The position numbers were made by a program, and so were the translations under genes. Under the pieces are notes generated by a model. It was not told the DNA's origin, did no database searches, and saw nothing but the letters and a program-made list of their open reading frames with translations. 42,894 nucleotides of DNA from a virus. The stretch spans positions 1 through 42,894 of the IMG/VR virus record IMGVR_UViG_3300009285_000022. The stretch is one strand, 5' to 3'. Below are positions 13,347-20,493 of this stretch, in pieces (positions within the stretch are counted from its first letter, which is position 1; each line of letters opens with the position of its first letter).

Positions 13347-14396
13347 AAAATTCCTCTCACCTTTTATCGCCTCAATTATTTTAATGGCGACTTGGGGAAC
13401 TATCGCATTCCCGCACGACTTCAACCTTTCTTTTCTATGCCTTGCTCCGCTAATGGCAACTCCGTCCATTTGTCGGGGAAGCCCATCATCCACTCCGTCA
13501 TAGCAGGTTGCAAACGCAACTTCTTGCCAGCTTCTTTCCCAGCTCTCGCTATTTGGTCTCTGGTCTTGAACTTCGGGGCTTTGGCGTTCCAATACTTGTC
13601 GTCCGTTTTTGCTCCGCCTTCCGCTTCGCTTGCCGATGGGGTTTTGAGCATTTGTATCTCCTCCGCCAGTATCTTCCCGCCCTTCCTGTTTGGTCTGCTC
13701 CCAGGATTGCCCGCCCGTGGTGTTGGAAGCATTGCTATCTCCGTTTCCAATCTTCGTTTCGGATTGCCCTGCTCCACTTCCTTTCGACTGCTTGCTCCGT
13801 TCCCCCCTCCTCTGGCTGTGGGCAACAATCCAGACCCTATCCCTCCTGTGCGGCGCGCCGACGGCGCAAGCTGGAATAATAAACGCTTGGACTTCGTAAT
13901 CTTGGCTTTCCAAATCGGTGCACACCTGTTCAAACACCAATCCGTTTTGAATAGTAAGAAGTCCGACAACATTTTCAGCGATGACCCACTTTGGTCTTGC
14001 TTCGGAAATAACTCTAAACATCTCTGGCCAGAGGTATCTATCGTCTGCGGTGCCTTTCCGAACTCCAGCTTGTGAGAATGGCTGGCAGGGGAAGCCACCC
14101 GTGAGGATAGTATTTCTGGATTGCTCAATACGAAGTTTGTCGCCCCTTTTGCTTTCCAGCTTTTGCTTGTTTTTCTCTGAATGTGGTCGCTGGCGTTCGG
14201 TGTCGGCAACAAACCCTCGTATGTCCCCGTGGATTTCGGAGTCTGACCAATGCTTCCGCAAGACCGCTTGACAAAAGGGGTCGTTTTCAACGAAAATGTG
14301 TTTTGTGTTTTCTTTGCCATATACTTGGTCTATTGCGTAAGCGAATCCCCCAATGCCTGAAAATAAATCATAGTGAATCATATTTTCTTTTTTCAT
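13344..14396 (-). CDS. dcm: DNA cytosine-5 methyltransferase
   Basis: 350 aa. Methylates cytosine C5 in a specific DNA site, probably protecting phage DNA from restriction. Conserved motifs are in order: DLFSGIGGF (residues 10-18, SAM binding), GGFPCQPFSQAG (100-111, catalytic Cys104), ENVVGL (141-146), RRDRVWIVAH (184-193) and GNAIVPQVA (329-337). The target-recognition region (about 194-300) and an insert at about 64-95 are unusually polar (Gln/Arg/Ser/Gly). These are exactly the parts where a second reading frame is open (13421-14320). The gene is bracketed by 28-base direct repeats, which suggests it arrived as a module. All catalytic residues look intact. Confidence 0.93.
   Translation of the reverse strand: MKKENMIHYDLFSGIGGFAYAIDQVYGKENTKHIFVENDPFCQAVLRKHWSDSEIHGDIRGFVADTERQRPHSEKNKQKLESKRGDKLRIEQSRNTILTGGFPCQPFSQAGVRKGTADDRYLWPEMFRVISEARPKWVIAENVVGLLTIQNGLVFEQVCTDLESQDYEVQAFIIPACAVGAPHRRDRVWIVAHSQRRGERSKQSKGSGAGQSETKIGNGDSNASNTTGGQSWEQTKQEGREDTGGGDTNAQNPIGKRSGRRSKNGRQVLERQSPEVQDQRPNSESWERSWQEVAFATCYDGVDDGLPRQMDGVAISGARHRKERLKSCGNAIVPQVAIKIIEAIKGERNF
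13421..14320 (-). CDS. Overprinted open frame inside the methyltransferase gene
   Basis: 299 aa from an ATG at 14320, same strand, shifted by one base relative to the methyltransferase. It is not an ordinary shadow. It repeats LLPTP-type elements (LLPTPNASD, LLPTARGGG, MLPTPRAGN, MLKTPSASE), contains RLLFQLAPSARRTGGIGSGL, and ends with MTEWMMGFPDKWTEL. From memory, proteins with this order of elements (repeated LPTPxA, APxxRT, then W-MGFP-WT) are common in phages and occur beside or within cytosine methyltransferase genes. I infer that it is either a real dual-coded product or a recurrent constraint of the gene family. No known domain function. No strong ribosome-binding site is visible. Confidence 0.45.
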   Translation of the reverse strand: MAKKTQNTFSLKTTPFVKRSCGSIGQTPKSTGTYEGLLPTPNASDHIQRKTSKSWKAKGATNFVLSNPEILSSRVASPASHSHKLEFGKAPQTIDTSGQRCLELFPKQDQSGSSLKMLSDFLLFKTDWCLNRCAPIWKAKITKSKRLLFQLAPSARRTGGIGSGLLPTARGGGNGASSRKEVEQGNPKRRLETEIAMLPTPRAGNPGSRPNRKGGKILAEEIQMLKTPSASEAEGGAKTDDKYWNAKAPKFKTRDQIARAGKEAGKKLRLQPAMTEWMMGFPDKWTELPLAEQGIEKKG

Positions 14397-14418
14397 CTTT
14401 GTTTATTTAGGGGGGTTA
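14391..14418. repeat. 28-base direct repeat, copy 2 (left edge of the methyltransferase gene)
   Basis: Identical to 13319-13346. In this copy the ATG is the start codon of the methyltransferase (14396), and the repeat begins two bases after the stop of the HerA-like gene. Confidence 0.9.
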
Positions 14419-14420
14419 TT

Positions 14421-15746
14421 TTATCCAACATAAATTAAATCGTTTCCTTCTTTTTTAATAAGATTGAGCTTTAAAAGGGTGCGGACGGCACGCGGAAACA
14501 TTGAACTGCGAGAACCCTTGCCAGCTTTGACGGCCAACTGTGCGGGAGAAAAAGGAATGTTGGGATGTTTTTTAATGGCGTTCATAATGTCTTTTTCGTA
14601 TTTGGGTAAGTCTTCAATCAACAAATCGTTTTTACCGAAACTCAACATAGGCGCTGAAGAACCAGAAGATGAGCCTACAATTTTTCTGACATTCTCAATA
14701 ACTGCCTCGCGACTTCTGATTTCATTGTCTTTCTGAATAAGTTTTGATTCATATTCGTTGCGAAGATTTATAACATCTTGGGAAGTCGGCGCTAAAACAG
14801 GAGTGATAATTTCAGGTCGAGTATCCTCTTTTGCTGTTTTTTTCTTGCCTTTTTCTGGTTTGAGCGAAGCCATCGAAGCGGTAAATTTGGCAATGAAAGT
14901 TTGAACGTCAATCTGGCTCAATTCTGGCATCTCAAATTTACTGCCGATTTTTTCTCTATCTGGGTGAAAAGTCTCGCGTTTGCGAATTTCAATACGCTCA
15001 AATTTTCCGAGAAACTCTGGAGACCAAATCCATCCCTTACCAGTCTTTAATTCAGGCAAAGATTTGAGGAATTTTTCAAAATCTCCAGTTGCCCCGAAAT
15101 GCTCTACCCAAACTTTGAAGGCTTGTCTGTCAGGCGCTCCGATAGTGCGCATAGCAATTAAAGTGTCTAATTGCGTCAGCACATCCTTATTGATGGTAGC
15201 GGCGCGTTGGTTAAGCATTGTGACTCCGATGCCACGATTTCTGCCCATTACTACAAGATTAGACACCGCGTTGAAAGTCTTGCCAAGCCCACCGAATACT
15301 CTTTGTGGAACATACTCGTGAGCTTCTTCTATGAAAACGTGGATTGGAGTTTTTACAACCCTTAATAGTTCTTCTGAAAATTCAGAAATGAGCCAGCGCT
15401 CTGCTGTCTTCCCGCCAGGAATACCGAAAGTAGAAATTACGCACGAGATATTTTCCCGCACCACTGCCCGTGCGATTTCTCTGCCCATATCCCGATTAAG
15501 TGGGATGTCAGCGTGTTCAGCGCCAAACACTACAATCGGCAAACCCTTATCCTTTCCATTGGCAGATAACCGAAGTCCCCACCAAACATCAATGGGGTCA
15601 AAAACCACAAAGGGAATGTTGGCTTTGTAAAATTCCTCCGCCATTATTGCACCAGTATAGGTTTTACCAGCCCCGCGCTTGGCAAGAATGGCGAAAGCTC
15701 TAGTCGCCGCATTGATTGGGATTTGGATTGAACCAAGATTAAGCAT
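14421..15746 (-). CDS. HerA/FtsK-like P-loop ATPase
   Basis: 441 aa from the ATG at 15746. Walker A is AKRGAGKTY (residues 22-30), Walker B is IHVFIEEAHE (about 135-143), and MLNQR (177-181) fits the downstream sensor position. The order and the GRNRGIGV segment match the HerA/DUF87 group of hexameric DNA translocases. Residues about 325-385 form a Ser/charged linker and coiled coil, and the last 55 residues look like a winged helix (SPAQLAVKAGKGSRSSMFPR). HerA enzymes work with nucleases in end resection, and this gene is in an operon with an SbcC-like ATPase and a Cas4-like nuclease. A packaging role is unlikely because a terminase is present. Confidence 0.8.
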   Translation of the reverse strand: MLNLGSIQIPINAATRAFAILAKRGAGKTYTGAIMAEEFYKANIPFVVFDPIDVWWGLRLSANGKDKGLPIVVFGAEHADIPLNRDMGREIARAVVRENISCVISTFGIPGGKTAERWLISEFSEELLRVVKTPIHVFIEEAHEYVPQRVFGGLGKTFNAVSNLVVMGRNRGIGVTMLNQRAATINKDVLTQLDTLIAMRTIGAPDRQAFKVWVEHFGATGDFEKFLKSLPELKTGKGWIWSPEFLGKFERIEIRKRETFHPDREKIGSKFEMPELSQIDVQTFIAKFTASMASLKPEKGKKKTAKEDTRPEIITPVLAPTSQDVINLRNEYESKLIQKDNEIRSREAVIENVRKIVGSSSGSSAPMLSFGKNDLLIEDLPKYEKDIMNAIKKHPNIPFSPAQLAVKAGKGSRSSMFPRAVRTLLKLNLIKKEGNDLIYVG

Positions 15747-15747
15747 T

Positions 15748-15945
15748 TTAATTTGTTTTTTTAATCTTAATAAGAGTGAACTCCATATTTTCAATACGAA
15801 GTATTTTAGTCTGCGCTTTCCGAAGTAAAAATCCTAAATCATTTTCTTCAATTAAAATCTCCATAGCACGAAGCTCCAAGTCTGTTTCGTCTTTGTAATC
15901 AATTCGATTTTCGATAGCTAGTTTTACTGCTTTATAAGTTTTCAT
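15748..15945 (-). CDS. Hypothetical small helical protein
   Basis: 65 aa from the ATG at 15945, which overlaps the stop of the zinc-ribbon gene upstream (ATGA). Helical and charged (MKTYKAVKLAIENRIDYKDE, LRAMEILIEENDLGFLLRKA). It ends one base before the HerA-like ATG. Not recognised. Confidence 0.6.
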   Translation of the reverse strand: MKTYKAVKLAIENRIDYKDETDLELRAMEILIEENDLGFLLRKAQTKILRIENMEFTLIKIKKTN

Positions 15946-16202
15946 TGTGGCCTTACACAATGGTCATCCACTAATCTTTTATGTTCACCGCACTTGGGGC
16001 ATTTCTGAAAACTCCCTATCTTACCGCCTATCCACCCGCATTTTCCGCATTTCTGAACATAAGCTCCCCCGCCTTTATGAACCCAACCAAAATTAGTTGG
16101 ACTTAAAACTACAACCTGATGGCAAACTCGGCAGATGGTTTCAGGCACTTTATTTTCTAATTTCACCGTTCTCAATAATAATGCCATTTTTAATTTCTCC
16201 AT
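15942..16202 (-). CDS. Zinc-ribbon protein
   Basis: 86 aa. Three Cys pairs form at least one zinc ribbon: CRVCH (24-28), CGKCGW (53-58) and CPKCGEH (68-74). The ATG at 16202 overlaps the end of the SbcC-like gene by 53 bases; ATG at 16187 is an alternative. It may be a DNA- or RNA-binding accessory of the recombination operon. No precise family. Confidence 0.65.
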   Translation of the reverse strand: MEKLKMALLLRTVKLENKVPETICRVCHQVVVLSPTNFGWVHKGGGAYVQKCGKCGWIGGKIGSFQKCPKCGEHKRLVDDHCVRPQ

Positions 16203-17427
16203 TTACGCGCGTAACGAAATACTGGTAAGAATCATTCTCAATTTCTTTAAGGAACACCTCGAAAGAATCTTTATCAAGCGTCTCAATGCCATCAATGCAA
16301 ATAATTTTGAAGTTCTCATTGAGCTTGCGCACAATATCAAGGGCGAATTTAAGCTGTTCGGAAGCAGAGAGATTGTCGAGGGAAACGCCGTTGACCTGAA
16401 CATCATCGCCAACAATCACCAAACCTTCGACGGGGAGCTTGGCTTTCATAATCAGTTCCTGCGGGATTTCTTTGGTAAGGCGATTCACAACAACATCAAG
16501 TTTATCAGCTTCTTTTACCGCCACACCAAGCTCGAAACGAAGCTCCTCAACGCGCTTGGCGGTAAAAACTAATTCGCGCTGGGACTCCAATCTTTCAATT
16601 TCCGCCTGCACCGCTTTGGGGTTTGGAAGAAGCTCTTTGGTGAGTTTTTCTTTTCGCTTGCGCACTGCAAGCAATCCGTATTCAGCTTCCTTAATTTTCT
16701 TTTGATATTCTTCTATTGAGGCGAGTAAGCGAGCTTCACTTTTAGTGTCAGCATCAAGTTGTTGTTGGTTGAGAGCTTCAACTACGAGAGAATCACGAAG
16801 TTCAAGGATATGTTTTTCGTTAACCTCGGCGGGGTTAAACCCTTCGGGAATTTTTGCCGACAATTCTTCAAGCGTTTTCCGCTTCTTGGAAACTTCGGAG
16901 TTCGCTGCTGTGCGCTTATCATAATAATACTTGCGAGCATCTTCTACGACTTCAAGCGCGTGCTTTCCATAATCAATCCCAGCCAATTTCTCGCCAGTAT
17001 ATTGAGCCAGTTCGTCTTGGCTGATGGTGAGCTTGATGGCGTTTAACAGATACTTTTTTCTTTCAAGAAGTTTCAACTCAAAAAACTGGACAGGGTTAAA
17101 AGAGAACACCCCCAAAAGATTATTGAGAAACTTTTGAGGCGACGGCACTTTGTAGCCCTCTTTGTTTGCGACATCCAAATACGTTCCTTTCTCGGTGATG
17201 GTGCGCTTAACATCAAACTCGTCAAGCTCCAAAAGAATCTCCGCCTTATTCTCGCCAATGCGAATCATCTTTTCATCAACTCCGCCATCAAAAGCGGCTT
17301 TAATGGCTTTGAGAATGGAGGTTTTGCCTTGCTTGTTTTTCCCCACAATGATATTAGTCTTGGAGGGATTCATCTCAATGTCTTTGAGCTTGAGGAAATT
17401 ATGAATTGTAAGTTTTACGATTTTCAT
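16150..17427 (-). CDS. SbcC/Rad50-like ATPase
   Basis: 425 aa. Walker A is GKNKQGKTS (residues 29-37), the ABC signature is LSASEQLKFAL (353-363) and Walker B is KIICIDGIE (374-382), after a coiled-coil middle (about 140-330). The length is half that of bacterial SbcC and there is no CxxC zinc hook, as in other compact phage Rad50-like proteins. Family members pair with an Mre11/SbcD nuclease. None is recognised here, so the Cas4-like nuclease or VRR-NUC protein may take that part. It begins two bases after the secreted-protein gene ends. Confidence 0.85.
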   Translation of the reverse strand: MKIVKLTIHNFLKLKDIEMNPSKTNIIVGKNKQGKTSILKAIKAAFDGGVDEKMIRIGENKAEILLELDEFDVKRTITEKGTYLDVANKEGYKVPSPQKFLNNLLGVFSFNPVQFFELKLLERKKYLLNAIKLTISQDELAQYTGEKLAGIDYGKHALEVVEDARKYYYDKRTAANSEVSKKRKTLEELSAKIPEGFNPAEVNEKHILELRDSLVVEALNQQQLDADTKSEARLLASIEEYQKKIKEAEYGLLAVRKRKEKLTKELLPNPKAVQAEIERLESQRELVFTAKRVEELRFELGVAVKEADKLDVVVNRLTKEIPQELIMKAKLPVEGLVIVGDDVQVNGVSLDNLSASEQLKFALDIVRKLNENFKIICIDGIETLDKDSFEVFLKEIENDSYQYFVTRVNGEIKNGIIIENGEIRK

Positions 17428-17429
17428 TT

Positions 17430-18191
17430 TTATTGGACGATTATTTTAATAAATTTTCTTGTGCCAACTCCTGAACTCATACCAACGCAATTCACGGCGT
17501 ATTCAAACTCACCCACTTCTGAAAAAGTCAGAACTTCAGAATTGCTATTTTTTATTTCGCCGTTGCATTGGAAACTTTCCTGAATACTTTGCGCTTTTAT
17601 TTCAACAGACCATTCAAATGCTATAACTTCACCGATACTGATTACAATAATTTCAGTTGAAGTCCCATTCGCATTGAGCGTAAGAATAGGCGTAAAATCC
17701 TGCTCAACATAAAGTAATTGTCTGTCGGACGGAGGAGTGGATGTGGGTGCGGAAGTCGGCAAAGATAAAACTTCTGAAGAAGTTGTGGCGATAGGTTCTG
17801 GCGCGACAGGGACTTCTACATAAACTGGCGTGGGAACATAAATAATTTGTGGGAGAGATTGGGTTGGGGTTGAGGTAGCTTGCACCAGTGGCGTTGAAGA
17901 AGATTCCACCGAGCTAGTATTTTCTTGAGTGGTTATTGTTGATTCTTGCAGAGTGGTGGTAGTTTCGGGAGTATTTGTCGCCGAGAGATTCTGGTATTGT
18001 TGAGTCTCTAACTCGGCCACTCGCTGTTGGAGAACAAAAACTTGTTGGGTAAGAGAAACTATCCAGCTTATTGCTACTTGAAAAAAATCAGCATACAGCT
18101 TTTGAAAATCAGCGAAGGAAAAGGCGCGAGCTTGAGGTGCGCTCAATCCTAACAAGGCAACAACCAATAACATCATTACAAGTTTTTTCAT
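17430..18191 (-). CDS. Secreted protein with coiled coil, Ser/Thr/Pro linker and Ig-like C-terminus
   Basis: 253 aa. A clear signal peptide (MKKLVMMLLVVALLGLSAPQ, likely cleaved after ARA near residue 23) leads to a coiled coil at about 38-66 (VFVLQQRVAELETQQYQNLS). A long Thr/Ser/Pro linker (about 70-165) and a beta-rich C-terminal domain with two Cys (NGEIKNSNSEVLTFSEVGEF, VNCVGMSSG) follow. It would act outside the cell membrane. Thr/Ser/Pro linkers of this kind are frequent in secreted proteins of Patescibacteria. Placed between DNA-processing genes it is out of context; superinfection exclusion or host-surface modification are possible. Family unknown. Confidence 0.72.
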   Translation of the reverse strand: MKKLVMMLLVVALLGLSAPQARAFSFADFQKLYADFFQVAISWIVSLTQQVFVLQQRVAELETQQYQNLSATNTPETTTTLQESTITTQENTSSVESSSTPLVQATSTPTQSLPQIIYVPTPVYVEVPVAPEPIATTSSEVLSLPTSAPTSTPPSDRQLLYVEQDFTPILTLNANGTSTEIIVISIGEVIAFEWSVEIKAQSIQESFQCNGEIKNSNSEVLTFSEVGEFEYAVNCVGMSSGVGTRKFIKIIVQ

Positions 18192-18194
18192 AAA

Positions 18195-18419
18195 TTATTT
18201 ATTATGAATCACTTTTTTACTAACTATTATACGGCGATGGACAAAGACAATATTACCTTTCACAATTTTTTTCACTTCCGATTCAGAAGCAAGCAAAAGA
18301 CCTTCAAGACGAATATCAGTCTTGGAGTTCTCGCCTATCGCCATCTTGAGCCGCCAACCAGCTTTAGTTTCGGTTGCAACCCAGCACCACTTAACTTTTT
18401 TGAGATTTATTTTGGACAT
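18195..18419 (-). CDS. Hypothetical small protein
   Basis: 74 aa, basic, alternating strands (KVKWCWVATETKAGWRLKMA, KIVKGNIVFVHRRIIVSKKV). It overlaps the small basic gene at 18391 by 29 bases and ends four bases before the secreted-protein gene starts. Not recognised. Confidence 0.58.
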   Translation of the reverse strand: MSKINLKKVKWCWVATETKAGWRLKMAIGENSKTDIRLEGLLLASESEVKKIVKGNIVFVHRRIIVSKKVIHNK

Positions 18420-18489
18420 TTTTTTGTTTTCTCCGTTGCTCTTTAACTGCCCGACGATGCAGTTTTTTGAGCTTTTTACGCTGACTCAT
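18391..18489 (-). CDS. Very small Lys/Arg-rich protein
   Basis: 32 aa (MSQRKKLKKLHRRAVKEQRR, then KQKNVQNKSQKS). Its ATG overlaps the stop of the GroES-like gene (ATGA), the coupling used throughout this operon. About half the residues are basic, so nucleic-acid binding is possible. The short length leaves doubt. Confidence 0.45.
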   Translation of the reverse strand: MSQRKKLKKLHRRAVKEQRRKQKNVQNKSQKS

Positions 18490-18755
18490 ATCTCATCCAC
18501 GACAGCAATAATTGAATCAACATTACCTATTAAAAGTTCTTCATCTCCGACCTTTAACTTTTCAAATCCGAATTGAAACATAACCTTGTCTCCTGCACCC
18601 CAACTTGTTTCAACGTCTTCACCTAGCATAGCTACCTCGCCAAATTTTATCTCATCTAATTTCTCCGCCGAATCAGGCACAACAATTCCAGTCGGGTTTT
18701 TTTTATCCAGCTTTTTTAAAAGCACTTTATTACCTAAAAGTTTATTGATTTTCAT
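18486..18755 (-). CDS. groES: GroES-like co-chaperonin
   Basis: 89 aa. The Cpn10 pattern is clear: LLGNKVLLKKLDKKNPTGIV near the N-terminus, then VVPDSAEKLDEIKFGEVAML, GAGDKVMFQFGFEKLKVGDE and ELLIGNVDSIIAVVDEI at the end. The GIVV tripeptide region (23-26) corresponds to the GroEL-binding mobile loop, which is shorter than in bacteria. Phage GroES-type proteins such as T4 gp31 reshape the host chaperonin for capsid folding. No GroEL is encoded, so the host supplies it. The gene lies in the early operon, joined by ATGA overlaps on both sides. Confidence 0.85.
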   Translation of the reverse strand: MKINKLLGNKVLLKKLDKKNPTGIVVPDSAEKLDEIKFGEVAMLGEDVETSWGAGDKVMFQFGFEKLKVGDEELLIGNVDSIIAVVDEI

Positions 18756-19660
18756 ACTGGATGAATTTCTGATTTAGATTTTTTAGTAATATGCCCAACA
18801 GAATCTTTTAAGCCCTGCTTAATTTCTTTATTTTTACGGGCAACAAGCTCCCCAGCTTCAAGAAGCCACCCCGCGCCAGTGCACTGGTTATGATAATCAC
18901 AATATGTGCAAAGCCAATTCTTTTGATATTGCTCCCTAGATTCAGAATAGATGGCTATTTCGGGAAGGGGAGCAATGTTTGGGTCTTGTTTCTCAAAACC
19001 CTCGTTTATAATATCCAATGCGGGAATAACAATCTCATCAATAACTCTCTGGTTAAATTTTACTGGCGCACTCTCTACCATACAATCATCTTTGGAGATA
19101 TAAGAAAATATACCCTCAACTTTTTCATCAAACAAAACGCGCTCCAACCACATATAGATTTGAAGTTGGATTTGATTATGCCACTGGATAAGAGTGCCTT
19201 CGCGTTGGCGATACCAAAAAGAGTCAGAGTGAACAGATTTATTTTCTCCTATGCGAATAATGCCACCATCATCTATGCGGTAGTCGCTTCGCCCAACGAG
19301 AGTGATATTTTTATACCGAAATTTGTATTCGCGCTGTCGCCCGATAACTCTTTCGCCAAGCGAATCAATAATAAAATCTTCAAAAAGCAAGCCAGCTTTG
19401 AATATCCCAAGTTTGCGCGGCTCTGGCTCTTTATCGGGAGTATGCCTTAAACAGCTATGGATGACCCCGCGTAAGCAGGAGTAAATTTGCGAGGCGTGGA
19501 CAACGCCAATCCGCTTCTGAAAATAATCAGGGTCTTTCTCGTTATTATCTTTGACGAGCTTGGCATTGACCAACTCCGCGATATTAAGTTTAGAGCGCGG
19601 GTCGTGGGTCTCTTTCCAAAAGACCTCATTTATAAATTTTTCAGCTTCTTGGTAAAACAT
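18752..19660 (-). CDS. Cas4/RecB-like PD-(D/E)XK nuclease with Fe-S cysteines
   Basis: 302 aa. Nuclease core: GLLFEDFIIDS (91-100), LVGRSDYRID (121-130, Asp126), IRIGENKS (135-142, Glu139 and Lys141) and QIQLQIYMW (163-171). Cysteines at 62, 251, 254 and 260 (CTYCDYHNQC) match the four-cysteine iron-sulfur arrangement of Cas4 and AddB nucleases. A phage exonuclease for recombination or end processing is the likely role. It is longer than Cas4 itself (about 200 aa). No CRISPR array or other cas gene is present, so no CRISPR role is implied. Confidence 0.85.
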   Translation of the reverse strand: MFYQEAEKFINEVFWKETHDPRSKLNIAELVNAKLVKDNNEKDPDYFQKRIGVVHASQIYSCLRGVIHSCLRHTPDKEPEPRKLGIFKAGLLFEDFIIDSLGERVIGRQREYKFRYKNITLVGRSDYRIDDGGIIRIGENKSVHSDSFWYRQREGTLIQWHNQIQLQIYMWLERVLFDEKVEGIFSYISKDDCMVESAPVKFNQRVIDEIVIPALDIINEGFEKQDPNIAPLPEIAIYSESREQYQKNWLCTYCDYHNQCTGAGWLLEAGELVARKNKEIKQGLKDSVGHITKKSKSEIHPV

Positions 19661-19676
19661 AGGGGATAAATTTTGA

Positions 19677-20021
19677 TTACCGAGTTGGTTTCCTTTTGCG
19701 TCGGCAGTCAGGACAGCGTTTTGGTTCTTTCACTTCTTGGATTTTTCCCTGTGCTTGGAGGTCTGCCATAAAATTCTGTTCGCCTATGCTCCAAACAAAT
19801 TGCTTACCGCACTCCACGCAGATTAACTCTTTATCCATCAATTTGATTACTTTTGGTTTTAATTCTTCTTCGCTTTTTACTTTTGCTCCGCACTCTGCGA
19901 CCTTATGTTCTGGTATCCAGTGCGCGGGAGACAAAATAAGTTTTGGACAGGTTCTTAATTCTTCGGAAGAAACAGAGCGAAAACCTTTTCCATCCTCGTT
20001 AATTTTGAAAGTCATTCCCAT
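19677..20021 (-). CDS. Zinc-ribbon protein (zf-trcl type)
   Basis: 114 aa from the ATG at 20021. The C-terminal half, DKELICVECGKQFVWSIGEQ followed by KRCPDCRRKRK, matches the probable zinc-ribbon family PF13451. The upstream ATG at 20060 lies between the -35 and -10 boxes of the promoter at 20046-20075, so a message from that promoter could not include it. ATG 20021 (or 20015) is therefore preferred. Function of the family is unknown. Confidence 0.75.
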   Translation of the reverse strand: MGMTFKINEDGKGFRSVSSEELRTCPKLILSPAHWIPEHKVAECGAKVKSEEELKPKVIKLMDKELICVECGKQFVWSIGEQNFMADLQAQGKIQEVKEPKRCPDCRRKRKPTR

Positions 20022-20045
20022 CTCAATTTCTTTATGATGTAATTC

Positions 20046-20075
20046 ATTATAATTTCCCATATAGCTAGTTGTCAA
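20046..20075 (-). promoter_or_regulatory. Consensus sigma-70-like promoter
   Basis: TTGACA (20070-20075) and TATAAT (20046-20051) on the minus strand, both perfect, 18 bases apart. It follows the terminator at 20101-20136, so it starts a new transcription unit running from 20021 leftward through the nuclease, GroES, ATPase and methyltransferase genes. Confidence 0.85.
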
Positions 20076-20100
20076 TAGTGGTCTGTGGACAACTTTATTT

Positions 20101-20136
20101 AAGAGAAAACCCGTGAGGCGGACAGAAACTCACGGG
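20101..20136 (-). terminator. Intrinsic terminator
   Basis: CCCGTGAG (20110-20117) pairs perfectly with CTCACGGG (20129-20136). On the minus strand the stem is followed by TTTTCTCTT. It ends the unit containing the genes at 20666 and 20493. Confidence 0.82.
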
Positions 20137-20151
20137 CTTCTCAACACAATT

Positions 20152-20493
20152 CTATTTAGACCTCTGGCCGTATCCGCGCGCTACGTGATAGCGTTTGGTT
20201 TCGTGCCGTTGAATACGGCCTCCAAGCTCTCGGACTTTGGCTCTCCAAACATCATCGTGCCAATGCGTTGGGGTAAGAATATGGGCGTATTCGTGGAACA
20301 TAAGCATTGAGGGCTTGCTGTCAGTCATCCTTAACCTTTTAGGGCTTCGGACGCATATCCAGCCGAAATGAGATTTGTTTGGCTGATTATGGGCGTGTGC
20401 TTTAGCTCGGAAAGAAGAACCAACTCCGCACTCCACACACCCACCGACAAAAACTTTGGCTTGCGGAAATTCTGGAAAATTTACTTCTCCCAT
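20152..20493 (-). CDS. Zinc metallopeptidase (SprT/WLM-like)
   Basis: 113 aa. FHEYAHILTPTHWHDDVWRA contains the HExxH zinc motif (residues 67-71) with a third His candidate at 77 or 79, as in SprT/WSS1-type peptidases. A preceding CVECG and HFGWICV could bind structural zinc. These small enzymes are common in phage early regions; SprT-like proteins cut proteins crosslinked to DNA, but that is family knowledge. Catalytic residues are intact. It overlaps the upstream gene by 13 bases. Confidence 0.82.
   Translation of the reverse strand: MGEVNFPEFPQAKVFVGGCVECGVGSSFRAKAHAHNQPNKSHFGWICVRSPKRLRMTDSKPSMLMFHEYAHILTPTHWHDDVWRAKVRELGGRIQRHETKRYHVARGYGQRSK

Noticed and set aside
18752-19660. CRISPR-Cas association of the Cas4-like protein
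   Set aside because: No repeat array and no cas1, cas2 or effector is present; Cas4-like nucleases are common in phages without CRISPR.
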